A stretch of DNA of 64,000 nt from Cristatella mucedo (lineage: Eukaryota; Bryozoa; Phylactolaemata; Cristatellidae): the NCBI GenBank assembly GCA_009760855.2, contig WPIO01000023.1, forward strand, positions 3,474,501 to 3,538,500, in the 5' to 3' direction. Below the pieces are notes generated by a model. It searched no databases. It saw only the letters and a program-made list of their open reading frames with translations, and had not been told where the DNA came from. The position numbers and the translations under genes are program-made. Shown in pieces: positions 48,001-61,200 of this stretch (position 1 is the first letter of the stretch; every line of letters starts with the position of its first letter).

Positions 48001-51000
48001 ACACTAAGACATCTGAGAAGCATCCTGCGAGAACTAAATCTCTTTCTGGGCACTTTGCATATGCTGGGATGGAAGCATGTCGATTGCTTACTGATAGCAT
48101 GCACATGTTTAGCAGGTGTATGCACTGCGCATAAGTAAAAGTCGTAGAGCATGAGCTACAGGGTTTTGCTGCACGCCTCATGCTTATTTTCTTCTTGGCA
48201 GCTGACTTCGTATTTGCGTACGATCTGCAAAGCGATGGGTCTCAACCGTCCTTGATATACACAGAAAATGAAACCAACTCGAAGAGGCTCTTCGGTGTCG
48301 ACAACTACACTCCATATGTCAAGGATGCCTTTCATAGATACGTGGTCGACGGTGAGTGGCACACGGTAGAAACTTGTCTCTGGATGTGCTAGATCGGTCG
48401 GTAAGTCTACTCAATCAGAATTGATGAGTCAGAGACTGCCTGCCTCGTCATCGTGAATAGTGCACATCAATCCAGGCCCCTTCATCCTTGCCGATCCCTT
48501 CACTCTCTGTGAGCGCTGCTGCACGTGCTGCTGATCATAGCAGACTAGTTTCTTGGTGACGTTTGACTTGCATTATGCTGGCTCCACTTTCACGAACTTA
48601 CGTAATTGGCTTGTGGGCTGCAGAAATATTCCAGCACAAATCACGTTCTGATTCACTGTATGTTGCGATTTTGGTACTGTGCTCACTATTTGTTTGGCTC
48701 GTTGTAAGGTTGCTGTAGCATGGATCAGCTATTGTTTCTGGCCATGCTCAGCTGCTGCTTACTGCAACGGCTCTGCGCTTCTACTTATTATATGCTTACC
48801 CCAGGCTGCATCGCCTGCCTTCTGTAGGTCAAAAAGATGCTGTCTCGCCAAGGCCAGTTGGGACGAAAGTCGCAGCAGTGTACGAAGCCACCGTTGCCAG
48901 CGGGCAGAGTGCAGTCATAAAATGCCGGCTCTTCCCGAGGGCGGCCAGCTCGTCGTCTACTACTGATCTTTTTGGACACGGTTTTGATGCCATTTTCAAG
49001 CAGCGGCTATCAGAAGCTGACGATTTCTATGGCAAGGTATGGCGTGCCCTGCCTGCGTGCCTGTTCTCAGTTCGGCGGCCATTGATTCCTCGAGGTCACG
49101 GTGTAAATTGATACACTCTGGCTGGCTGTAAGCATGTCTGCTGCCTTGGTTCGATGAGGTGGCTTCGGCCTGTTACCCATTGATAGAGCCACCGCCCGTC
49201 GATGTCGCAGCTGCACTGCTCCACTTGAGCCTGCAGCTGCCTCTCTGCTCTGCAGTAATCTCGTGGGTGCTGTTCAACTAATGATACATTTGGCTTTCCT
49301 TCGTGATCCTAATGTGACAGTTGAGCAAGAGTTCCCGAGGAAGTTAATTCTGGGCTATTGCCTCTGATGGGCTCGTCTTGCTCTGTGCCAAGTTGCTGTA
49401 ACATTGGCAGCACTGGGGAAAAGTGTGTGCAGAGGGTTGGCAAATGATTTGTTGCGCTGTCTGTAATTTCTTCCCTGCCATGTCATGTCTTCCCCACCTC
49501 TACAGCTATTGAATGCGCCTGCCCAGGCTGCCCCTGAGCCGGCCTTGCAACTAGTCCATGACTGCTGCATCACAGTCCTTTCATCCCGAAGGTCTTGGGC
49601 GGTCTTTGCGGAGACAGCGCCAGCGTGGCTCGGCAAGCATACGCCGGTCTCCTTTGGAGCAAGCAGTTCTACCACTACGTGGTGGCCGATTGGTTGACTG
49701 GCGACTGCGACCAGCCTCCGCCGCCTGCTCAGAGACTCGGCGGCCGAAATAAGGACTGGCAGCACTTGTTCAACCGTGACGTCATATCCGTCCCTGACAA
49801 GTGGGAATATCCGTGGGTGAGACGTCATGGGACGCGGTCGTGCCACACCGGCTTTGAGCCGATCGCCGGCTCTTGCGAAGGCACCAGCTGCCATTCGGAC
49901 AGCGCGAAGCTTGCACCGGCCTTGCAATAATTTCTAGTACGCGTCCTGGGACCTCGCCTTCCACATGATACCCATGGCAGACGTGGACATTGAGTTTGCA
50001 AAGCAGCAGCTCATACTCTTCCTGCGAGAGTGGTACATGCATCCGAGCGGTCAGGTGAGCTGTGCGCACTGCAATCGATTGAAGCACCGCCTTGGGGGTG
50101 CACCCATTCTCGGTGGCCTCTTTTAACTGAGTCGGTGCTAGTCTGATCGATTAATCACAGTAAAGTAAGCGTTAGCTGAACATGCAGCCTCATTTATGTA
50201 GTGGCAGAAGATTTATAGCGGTTGCCATCACCCTGCTCGAAGTGGGCAATGAAGGATTGCCTCGTGAGGAATTCGAACGTGCGATTTCTGCAGTGAAATG
50301 AGAGCACCATACCCTTATCCTGGGCTGAGACCTTGCCACCTGCAGACGCCCAGCTAGCAAAAGGCGGCCGACAGCGACCCGATGGCTTTACTTCAGAGCA
50401 TCGTCTGTGCAGCAGAAGCCGACATTTAAGCTTTGTGCGCTACATCGTTTGCACCTCTTGTCTCAGAGTGGCAAACTGATATGAACACTTAAAAAGGAGG
50501 ACTACAACTGTGTGGTGACAGGTGCTTGAGATCTTTGTAAACCTATCGATTAGTTATCGCCCGCTGTTTAGAATAGTTGACAGTAGGTAGAATGCACAGC
50601 AAAGAAAGAACATGGGCTGCTGCTGCAAGAGTATGAGCGACCGATCGGGCAACCGAACATGGCTGGCAGAAGTCATATGCAGCTTAATGCTGGGCAGGAA
50701 TCGCCCTTGAAGGAAATGCCACCTAATTAGGCTGACCTTGTTCCTCGGCTGAGGCCCGGTGAGCTAATGGAAGAACTTTGACTGGCTCTGTTGTCTGAGC
50801 AGCACCAGAGTTAGTTGAAGACAAGTAGCAACGAATGTAATGCCGTGGCAGCTGTGGATGGCTGATGGGTTTGATCAACTGTCAGAGTGCGGCCAGCTGC
50901 AGCGCTTCCGGTGTGTGAACGTATCACTGTCAGCCGGTCTTAGGGGTGGACTGCTCGATGCTGTAATAATAACTTAAGTTAGGCGACTGAGTTGTGCAAA

Positions 51001-54000
51001 TATAGTATTCGTTCTGCTGAAGCATTTTACGAGTCAATGGCCGACGATGACGTGGGCATAGCAAAAACTGACTCGACAGCTGTGCTTATGTCTTCGAGCT
51101 CAGGCTAGTTGCCCTTTTGACGAGCTGCTCACTTCCGCTGTGCAGAGAGACGGCAGAGAAATCAAAGACATCACTTTTCAGCTGCGGGTTCTTTTCATAG
51201 ACGTCATTGTGTGCTTGCAACGTTTTCGGGCACTCGTGAATGGAAATGCTCCATGCCTGCATGCTTTCGATTGCTCCCCTGTGCAGGAGAGTAATTGAAC
51301 GTGCACTACTGTATTGAGCAGACACGTTTTGCTGCAGCGGCAGACCTTTTCTTCGTGTTTCCAGATACCAGCGTATGAATTCGAGCTCGGCGATGTGAAT
51401 CCGCCGGTGCACGCTTGGGCTGTACTTAAGCTGCACAAGAAAACTGGTCCTCGTGGCAGTCGTGACGACGATTTTCTCGCCCGCTGCTTCCAGAAGCTTG
51501 TCATCAACTTTACGTGGTGGGTGAACAGGAAGGATCCACGAGGTCGCAACATCTTCTCTGGCGGCTTTCTCGGTTTGGACAACATAGGCGTTTTTGACAG
51601 ATCCAAGCCCCTTCCGACCGGCGGCAGCCTAGAGCAGGTGTGTCTCATGATATAAAGAAAGGAGCTGTGCTTTTGCTGTCCTTGAAATGTTAACGCCTGT
51701 TGCATGTGGGCAGCCTTTTATGCTGTGTATGTATGCATGAAGTAGAAGCTTGAAAAGTTTGTAGCCTCGTTCAGGAGACTTTTGGCAGTGCACATAACTT
51801 ACAGGATTCACTGGCCCTCTGTTCTCATGTTTGTTCCATTAGTACACTACCATGAGAAGCTGTGTTTTGACTTTAGGTAGGCTTTTGTGTGTCTTGACTA
51901 TACTGTCTTAACTAGAAATGCTTTTGTGGAACCTTTGTTGAATGATCGTAATCTGCATTCTCTTTGACGCCAACCTTATTTGTAGTCGTTGTGTTCAGAA
52001 GATGGCCAGTGCAGTCACTTATCACGTTCTGTCCCTGTCCGGAATAGTGGCTACTTATCACACTGGCTGGCTTGAGATTTTACTAGCTCCCTGGTTCCTT
52101 TAGATGCCGAATTTTCCACTTACTGATTCTTTTTCTCGTATGGCTCGAGTGTGTGACCTGACTCACTGCAAAAGTCAAACACCCGATCAAATGCTCTCTC
52201 GCGATTGAATTATGTTAACTTCTATTATTACAAAATTCTCAAAATTTGATCAAATGTGGATCTCAGTTGTTTTACTCTACAGTTTGTGTCCCGTCTGGTA
52301 TCAAAAATTAACGGAATCGCAAAACTTTAAGACCTTTGACATTGATAATCTCCATGCGCAAATATCTTTATCCCCCTTCTGCACATTCCTGCAAGTGACC
52401 TACTCTCACTGCCAGAATGCTACAACACGGCACCAGCCGATGTTCTTGATTAGCTGGCTCTTTTATTGACTGGTATGCAAGGGCTATTGTAGGTCATACC
52501 AACCCAAACTAGATAAGGCCATTTCTAGCTTTTGTAAAAAAAAACAGTTAAATATCAGATAAACAATCCAAACTGCTGACTTTGATAACCAACCATCTCC
52601 TTTTCAGCTCCCAGGTCAACACTTACCTAGCTGTCCTTGTGGCGACCTAGCAGACCGTTTTCTAACTTCCTTGTCAGCAAGATATATTAGATCAAGTCGT
52701 CCGTCGGCAAGGTAGCATTTCCACCGCACTCCTTAACTTCCGTTCCTTGCTTTACCCAATGTCTACTTTTAAGCTTTCTCCTACTGGCCTCATTTTGAAT
52801 TTTATTTCCCAGTCCAAGAGGATTACTAGCCCTCTAGACATCAAATCTCATTTTCTCCTTCTGAAATCCATAGGTTTGCAACTGTTTGGCATAACTGACT
52901 TCATAAATATGTCCTTAGCCTTAGGTCTTATCCCGGTATCCTTCAAAGATGCAGTTGTTTATGTCATTAAGGTCATTAGGTCATTAAGACTTCGACATCA
53001 GACCAGAAGAACGCATGCAGTTTCTGCCCACTCTCCCTATTACCTTCCATATCTAAGCCACTGAAACGAGTACTGGCACATCAGCTCTTATATCAAAACA
53101 TTGAACATTGCAAATAAGTTTCAGTTGGATTTTAGGGCTAATTACTAAATTGAGTCAGCACTCTTGTGAGTGTATAAAAACCTTTTCAGGAATGCCGACT
53201 TGAGTAAACTCTCTGCTAGCTCTGCTGCATCTTTTGGTAGCATTTGAACCCGTTTATCTCCAAGTCCATATTGAACACCTATTATCTTGCTTAGGTATCA
53301 ATGTCACTGCACAGCAATGTAGCTTCTATTTGAGTAGGAGATTTCTGAACGTAGATGTCAACAGCCAACGGTCATCCGATGACCCTTTAAAGGATGGAGT
53401 ACCGCAGGGATCGGTTTTTAAGTCCACTTCTTTTTACAATAAGAATCTTCTCATCTTAGCAAAACAATCGCCAACACAATCAAGGCTTTCTTGCATAAGC
53501 AGATGATGCATAGGTTTAAGTGCTTTGATCTTTTTCTGCCTTCTGTTATGTCAGACTCTCCTTACTTCTTTGCAGCAAGTATTGCCGACATTCACTTTTG
53601 GATGGCAGTAACTTTCTCAAATTAAATCCCAATTAAATCAACTTGTTAGTGATGGGCAGCCCTAATGTCACTTATAAACTGAAAAGACTACCCCTTAACA
53701 TTTTCGGGACCAAAATTATCTCCAATAGTGTCTGCAGGCAAGCAGGTTGTCCTGTTCCAAAGTGAACTTTTGCTATATAACCTCAACCATACGGTCAATT
53801 CTGCCCACTTTCAGGTACGAAAAATTCAGGCCACCTTATATAGAGATAACGCAGCAAAGTTGGTCCCTGCATTTGTGGCATCCCTTCTCAACTTATGTAA
53901 CTCACTACTCGTAGGTCTTCATGTCTGTGCTATAAGAACACGTACTGTTGGTACAAAATTCTGTAGCGAAGCTTGTCTGTCGTGAACTTTGCAAGTGTTA

Positions 54001-55177
54001 CAGTACACAACTTCTTACCGACCGGCACTGGCTCCCCGTCAAGCAGTGTATGAACTTCAAAGTTATGTTACTCACGTACAAGCTCCTTCATTCTCTTGCT
54101 CTGGTGTACCTAGGGGATGTACTTTTTCATCGCGGTTTGCATCGTATAATTCGCTCTTCTGACCCAAGTCATTTAGCTGTGTCTCTAACGAATCTTAAAT
54201 CTTTTGTAGACCACGGCTTTAGTTTGCATGGTCCCAAAGCCTTAAACTCATTTCCCACTGACTTCTCTACATCTCTTGACATTTAAAAACAAAGTAGAAG
54301 GCTACCTGTTCCACACAGCTATGGCTCAGTTTTGCATGCTGACACTGTGTATATTATCACTAATTAATGTATATGCTTTCTTTTCCAGCATATGTAAAGA
54401 GCCTGGACAAATAGATATTTAGTTTGCGTAAGATTCTATACTAATGTCTTTTTAAATTTATAATTTTTTTTTAGGTTACTGTAACTTGGTGTCGTTTGAG
54501 TTTTCCGACAAAAAACGTCATCCGCACTTTACAGTTGGTGCCTCCTAGTCGGTCTAAAATTTAAGAAATTCAGTCACGTGCCCCTCCACCAAATGAGCTG
54601 CAACATCTACCTGTTGATCAGTAGACGCAAGCCAAAATTCTTACTCTAACCCACCAGACCTGCCAGCACTTAGCTCGTACATACCAAGCTTAGCTGCCGC
54701 ATTTTCGTGACCTCTCCGCACAGTACCCTCTCTTTCATGTAGCGACGTTTAGCCCCGGAAGCTTTCGCTATACTGGTCCTATACTCTGAAACTCGCTCTC
54801 GCGTGTCGTGAAAGACGATATTTTTTCTCCTGATGTTCCTAACTCTGGCTGAATTTATTTACTGCCGTTGTATGATGTTTGTATGTGCTACTTGCTTCCT
54901 CGACTGTCCACCCGACTAAGCTAAGCTTCTTGCCTTTCTTTGTTGCATGAATTGAAGTCTGTTTGTTAATGTATGCACGCGAAAAGCCATTGCGTTTGTT
55001 TTGGGGGAGCTAGTCGCCTTAACACCCTCTTAGTCTTCTTGACTTTGCGAAGTTACAGACAGAAATATGCATATTACCCTTGGTAATTATGAATTTGTTT
55101 ACACATCTCCCTACGTACCTTAAACGGAAGTCGGTGCTCATTTTCTAACCAGTGCTGACCAAATCTCTCTCTCTCTC

Positions 55178-55248
<71 letters not shown>

Positions 55249-58200
55249 TTCTGTCTGGCTTGCAGGTCGCGACAATTACTTGCAACATGCAATACCTATT
55301 CGAACTCATTGCTCCTGCTCCACTGTGCTCTTGCACCAACCGCTCCTAGGGTTCGTACTCGCTGTTCCAAGCATACATTTAAATCTGTATGCGATCGTAA
55401 CTTCAGTTGGCATGCACCTAAAGTCTTGAACTCGCTTCCGGCTTCATTCACCGTCTGCAGTGATTGTGCATCATGTAAGTCTGAGCTAAAGATGCAACTG
55501 TTCTGATGAGCTTTTTTATGCTCCCAGTGAACTTGTCTTTGTATTGCTGTTTGCTTTGCATGCTTACTTATGCATGCCTCAGTGTATGTTACTAGTCAGG
55601 GGTCCTACAAACCCGTGGCCCGGAGTGTCTTGTGTGTTTTTGAATGACTGTTTAAGATTGTTAACAGTGCGTGTGATTAACCCGTAGTTATTGCTTCTCT
55701 TGCAGTGAGTTAGAAAGTGCCTGTGTAGAGATTCTGTTATTTAAGGTGCTATAAAAACAACACATTAGTGTTATTATCATCAGCCTCATTTTATAACAGT
55801 AGAAGAGCCTTGGGACATTCACTGAGCTTGCAGTGGGCAATAAAAAATTTCCTGCTGCCGAATTCGAACCCTCGAGCTCGTTTGTTAGCTGTTACTGCCG
55901 TCTTTACCTAAGAGCCAGTGCATTATAAATGCTCAGCATCACAGATAGCTGTGAAGAATCTGCATTCAATGCTTTGATGTCTTATTTTTCCTGTAACAAG
56001 CAAGCGTCTGTGCACGTGTTTCTCCTTCCATATAAAAAGCACCAACTCAACTATCTTATTTTGCCAAGTTTAACAGTCCATAAGCAGCACAGTCATTGTG
56101 CAATAGCCAGGGCACGAAATGAGCAGCATAATTGAAAAAAAATTATAGCTCATATTACACGGATAGGCTTCTTGACATCGTTATAGCCTTAAGATCTAAA
56201 ATGTGGTTTCCAGCATTCTGAGCCGAGAAATCTTATTAAGGGCTGCCACTCGGGCCGGTACGATTTTGTTGCTCTTTTTCTATTTGTGCCATGGAAGTGA
56301 AATTTTGGAAAGAGCAGTGAAATTTGGGGAAATTTATTTGTACATAATTCTCTTTTTACCCTCGAGGTTGAGGCCATTACTTTTGCACAGGTAGGCGACA
56401 GAAAGCGTTGGAGACAGACTTGGATAGACCGAGAGATGTGAAACCTGATAGGGATATTCTATATAGTGAACGTGGTGAAGCCGGCTGTTTCAGTTTTTTT
56501 CTACTGGTGACAGTAAGCCTGTGCAGCCGTGCAAGCGTCTATAGCGCTGTGCATGTGTTCCCGTGGAACTGGTAATGTCTGACATTATAATCCATTTTGT
56601 CTCAGGCCGATGGCACGGCATGGATGGCATTCTTTTGCATTACGATGCTCGACATTGCCTTGGTGCTGGCTGAGAACGACCCGGTTTATGCCGACATGGC
56701 TAGCAAATTCTTCGAGCACTTCGTCAGCATCGCTGATGCTATTAACAAGTTGGGAGCCAACGGTAACAGAAAAATTAGTGAGCTTGGCGCTTCCATGTTC
56801 ACGTTTACAATGCTGACCGGTGCAGCCGATCGGAGCATCTGTAGTCCACACGCAGTCATCTAGCTAGGATCCTTATTAAGCTGGCTTGCTGGCCACAAAA
56901 ATCGTGTTCCATTCCCCTCGAATTTTGCATGTCAATGCTTGCCACCGCCTTAGCTACTGCTGCTCCAGTGGCCATTGCTGCTGCTGCTGTTATTGCTGCT
57001 GCCATGACTGCTAGTACTGCTGCTGCTGTTTTTGCTGCTGCATCTGCCACTGCTGCCACGGCTGCTGCTGCTAACGTGGCTGTTGTTGTTGTTCGAGATG
57101 CTTCTACGGTCAGCACTAGCACTCTGCTACGATCATTCTTATTCGAACCACAATTTTGCATGCATGTGCAGTCGTTTATTTATGTCTGGTGGGTCGTACT
57201 TTGCATATTGTCTGTGCATACTAGCCTCTGCATAGGTCTGTGGAACGAAGAAGATGGCTTCTACTACGACAGTCTACGCTACGATGATGGGTCCGTGCAG
57301 CCATTGAAAGTGCGCTCCATGGTGGGACTGGTGCCACTCTTTGCCACCCTAACGATGGAAGAGTCACGCATGGTGAAGCTTGGCGACTTCCATAAGCGAA
57401 CCCAGTGGTTCCTGAAGTATCGCACTGACCTTTCCAAAAGGGTGAGCCAACTTTTGCCAACCTTTCTCTTTTTGCACTTAGGTTTGAGACTTTGCTAGCA
57501 CAGCACTGCCTTCTTGTGAGATTCGGGTTCTGGGCTCACCGCAGCTGTGCAGTGACGGGAAATTCTTATGCATATTTCGATGAATTTCTAATACATCGTG
57601 GTTTAGTGGCGATTTAAGTGGGAATGCCTTGGCAAGCTTGCACTGGGCTTTTCTTCGCGAACCCTAAAATTGATGCAATAGTCACTTTTGTCAATTCTTC
57701 TTGTCTTTCCCGAGCCTGATTATTTACGTGAGGGAGCTTTAACCATTACTAGTGTCATTCTAGAATTCTCGAACATATGATCGCTGGAAATGTGAGTATT
57801 TGTGCATTACCGGTTATGTGGTCAGCCTGCATATCTCCTGTAACATCAGTTAGTGCAAAACTCTGCAGCCAGGTTTTTTTATCGTGTGCATCGTGATTGG
57901 CACAGTACACCACTTCTCACCAACCTTTACTGGCACCCAGTCAAGCAGCATATCGACTTCAAGTTTTGCCACTCACTTTTAAGTCCCTTCATTCTCATCC
58001 TCTAACCTACCTATCTGAACTACTTTCGAATCAGGCTAGGCGTCGAACCACCTACATGTGACTCAAATCGTTTAGCTGTGCTTTGAATCGATCTCAAATC
58101 CTGTGGAGACCTTGCCTTTAATTGGTATGCTCCTAAAGCCTGCAACTACTTCGACTGATGCCACGACTCTCCTAGCTCGATGACAATTAAACAGAATCTA

Positions 58201-61200
58201 AAAATGCATCTCTTCTTCACATTTATTGCTAAGTCTGTGTTCATTGTCCTTCGTCTGCATATGCGTGTCGATGCTGCTCATGTTGTCACTCACCATATCG
58301 ACATGCTTCCTTCACAACATATGTAAAGTGCATAGAAAGAGATTTAGCTTATTTAGCGTTCTCTACAAATGTCCTATTATTATTACAATTGTTAATATGT
58401 GATATCCTAACTCATTACTCCCAAAAGGCAGTTTTATCCTCTTTGCCAGAATGGTTAGATATGGATCGCTGGGTATCTGAGACTTGCTGAATTTCAGATT
58501 TCCTTCATGAGCGATATTCCGGGACAAACAAGCACCACCTTGTCTGATTGCACATTCATACTTGCTCTTCCAACAAAGGAGCAGCTCATATCTGTCATGA
58601 AGTATGTACTAGATGAAGAAGAGTTTCTGTCACCATACGGTATTCGGTCGTTGTCAAAGGTAAGAATGAAGCGTGTGCTGCTGCTGTGACCGCCATTACT
58701 GCTGCCTGTTATTATTGTTTTGCTGTCTAAATTTTTCAGGAGGCTAGCAGTCTGGTGGCTAGATAATTGGCCGTCAGACGAGGAATGTTCAATAAATTCA
58801 ACTTAGATTGCCTTTGGTGTATGCTATCAACTTGAGTGATTATTGACTGAGCTGGGAACAGGTCGTCAAAAGGGCTAGTAGTTGGGCATGTACTGTTTGC
58901 TAGCTGTTTTAAGCACTCCATTATGTTAAGCTTCTGGCATCCAACTGCTGCCACAAATGCCCATCAAACATCATGAGATTCCATGTACACTTTGCTAAGG
59001 CGATAAGGAAATCTGTTCATTTATTATTGCCCCATTTACTGGTAGCATGTGTTCAGTTTGATGTTAAGATCCTATGGATTCGGCTTCCTCATTAGGAAAA
59101 TAATTATTTTTACGAATTGCCAATGCTAACGGTATCCTTAAAATGCATTAATGGCAGTAATTGACCATCAAAGACTCACTTCGGCAGTTTATCGATTAGA
59201 TTATCTTTGCTTAGCTGCACAGCAGTGCGGAAGATTAAGAGCATTGAGCAGCCTTCAAAGGTAATGAATTCCCTTTTGGCACGGCATTTTAGGTGGAATA
59301 GGGGACTTCTAAAACTAAACGATGATAAAACTAACTTACTAGTTATGGGCAAACCCAGTGTGGTTCAGAAATTGGAAATGCTGACGCTCAAAATTGGCTC
59401 TGCCAGCTTATCTCCGGTTGAATCAGCTCGAAATCTACTTATCATGTTCCAAAGTGACCTCTCGTTAGATGACCACATCAGCTCCACAGTCAAATCTGCC
59501 TACTTTCAGCTACATAAAATTGCTAAAATTCAGGCTTGTTTAGATAAGGATACCACGTCTAAGTTGGTCCGTACATTCGTGACATCTCGTCTTGACTTCT
59601 GTAACTCACTGCTTACTGGCCTACCGGCACGTGCAATCGGGCGATTACAGCTGGTGCAAAACTCCGAAGCTAGGCTTTTCTGTCGTGAGCGTCGCAGTTG
59701 CCACATCACACCACTTCTCGACGACCTGCACTGGCTACCAGTCAAGCAACGGATCGACTTCAAGGTTTTGTCGCTAACTTTTAGGTCACTTCATTCTTTG
59801 GCTCCAGCCTATCTCTCAGATCTACTCCCCCACCAGGCCACGCATCGTACCACCTGTTTTTCGGAATCCGAGAGTTTATCAATACCTCGTACAAACCTCA
59901 AATTCTTTGGAGACCGTGCATTTAGCTCGTATGCTCCCAAAGCCTGGAACTCACTGCCGACTTGCGTCAGAACATTCCCTGACTTGACCACATTTAAAAA
60001 GAACTTAAAACACCTATTTAGGACAGCATGTAGTGGGTCCCTTTGATTCGTCTTTCATGTGCTTATGCGTGTTGACACTGTGCATGTTGCCACTAACTAC
60101 ATTTTCATGCTGACCCTTTGCATGTCACCCCTAACCATGTTATTCATGTTGTTTATCAAGCATGATATTACTCACCATTCAATCGCGCTTACCTTTGCAG
60201 CAAATGTAAAGCACCTAGAAAGAGATTGAGTTCTCTGAGGGCGCTTTATCAAATGCATTATTATTATTATTATTATTGTAAAAGGTAAATGATCTGGTTA
60301 TTGATAGAGTAGGTCCAAGAGACCAGCCCCCAAGAGACCAGCTGAGTAGTAGAGCCCCAGCATATATGGCCGTGGGTAAGACTGTTAGCCTGCACAGGAG
60401 CTCGACCCTGTGTACTGCACATGCTGCACCACCCAATTTGCCACAGTAAGCCAGTTGGGCTGCTCTGGAAGTGGCAGACGTGAAGGTGCACTCGGAATCG
60501 CAGCAGTGAGTCCTAAGCGTTTGAGAAAATTGCTGCTCTCCCCCGGAAACAGATGCTAAAGCTGCATGTTGAACGAGCCAGCCAGAGATGGTATTTTATA
60601 TTTTTTCAAAACGAAAATTGGTAGCCTTTGTCTGGAGAGCCTTTCGAATGCCGCCAGGCATTCTTAACCCCCCTTCCCCAGAAAAAAGATGCCTATGAAT
60701 GAAAAAGACGTCTGCGGAAAAACGCTGAAGGTGCAAGCCGGAGGCCTGTTGCCTTTCAAGTCTCTTAATAATAGTAATAATAAAATATGTGTATAGCACC
60801 GCAAGAGAACTAAATGTTTTTCAATTCGCTAAGCATGCACTGGAAAGGAAACTTGTCAATTAATTAGTGATAACATAGACAACCGCAGCACATATAGGCA
60901 CACAGGGGACAATTCATATGGATGAAGCGAATTCTCGGAGAACCAGATTGGTTGTTAGCTTCTTTTTGAATGTCATTGGATTTTAGGCAGGTTATAGGCA
61001 CACCTAAGCGAGTTGAGTCAGAAGATCGGGTGGTACGATGTCTAGCCTGCTTACAAAAATATATCGATATAGACCGGGGCAAGAGAATGGAGGGACCTAA
61101 AAGTGAGTGACGTGAAGTCGATATGCTACTTGATGGCAATCCAGTACCGAACTGGGAGCAATGATGTAAAAATGGCAGCTGAAAGGTTCAGGGTACCAGC

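Noticed and set aside
49355-49927. 190-codon minus-strand frame
   Set aside because: Antisense shadow of GH63-like exon 7 and its intron.
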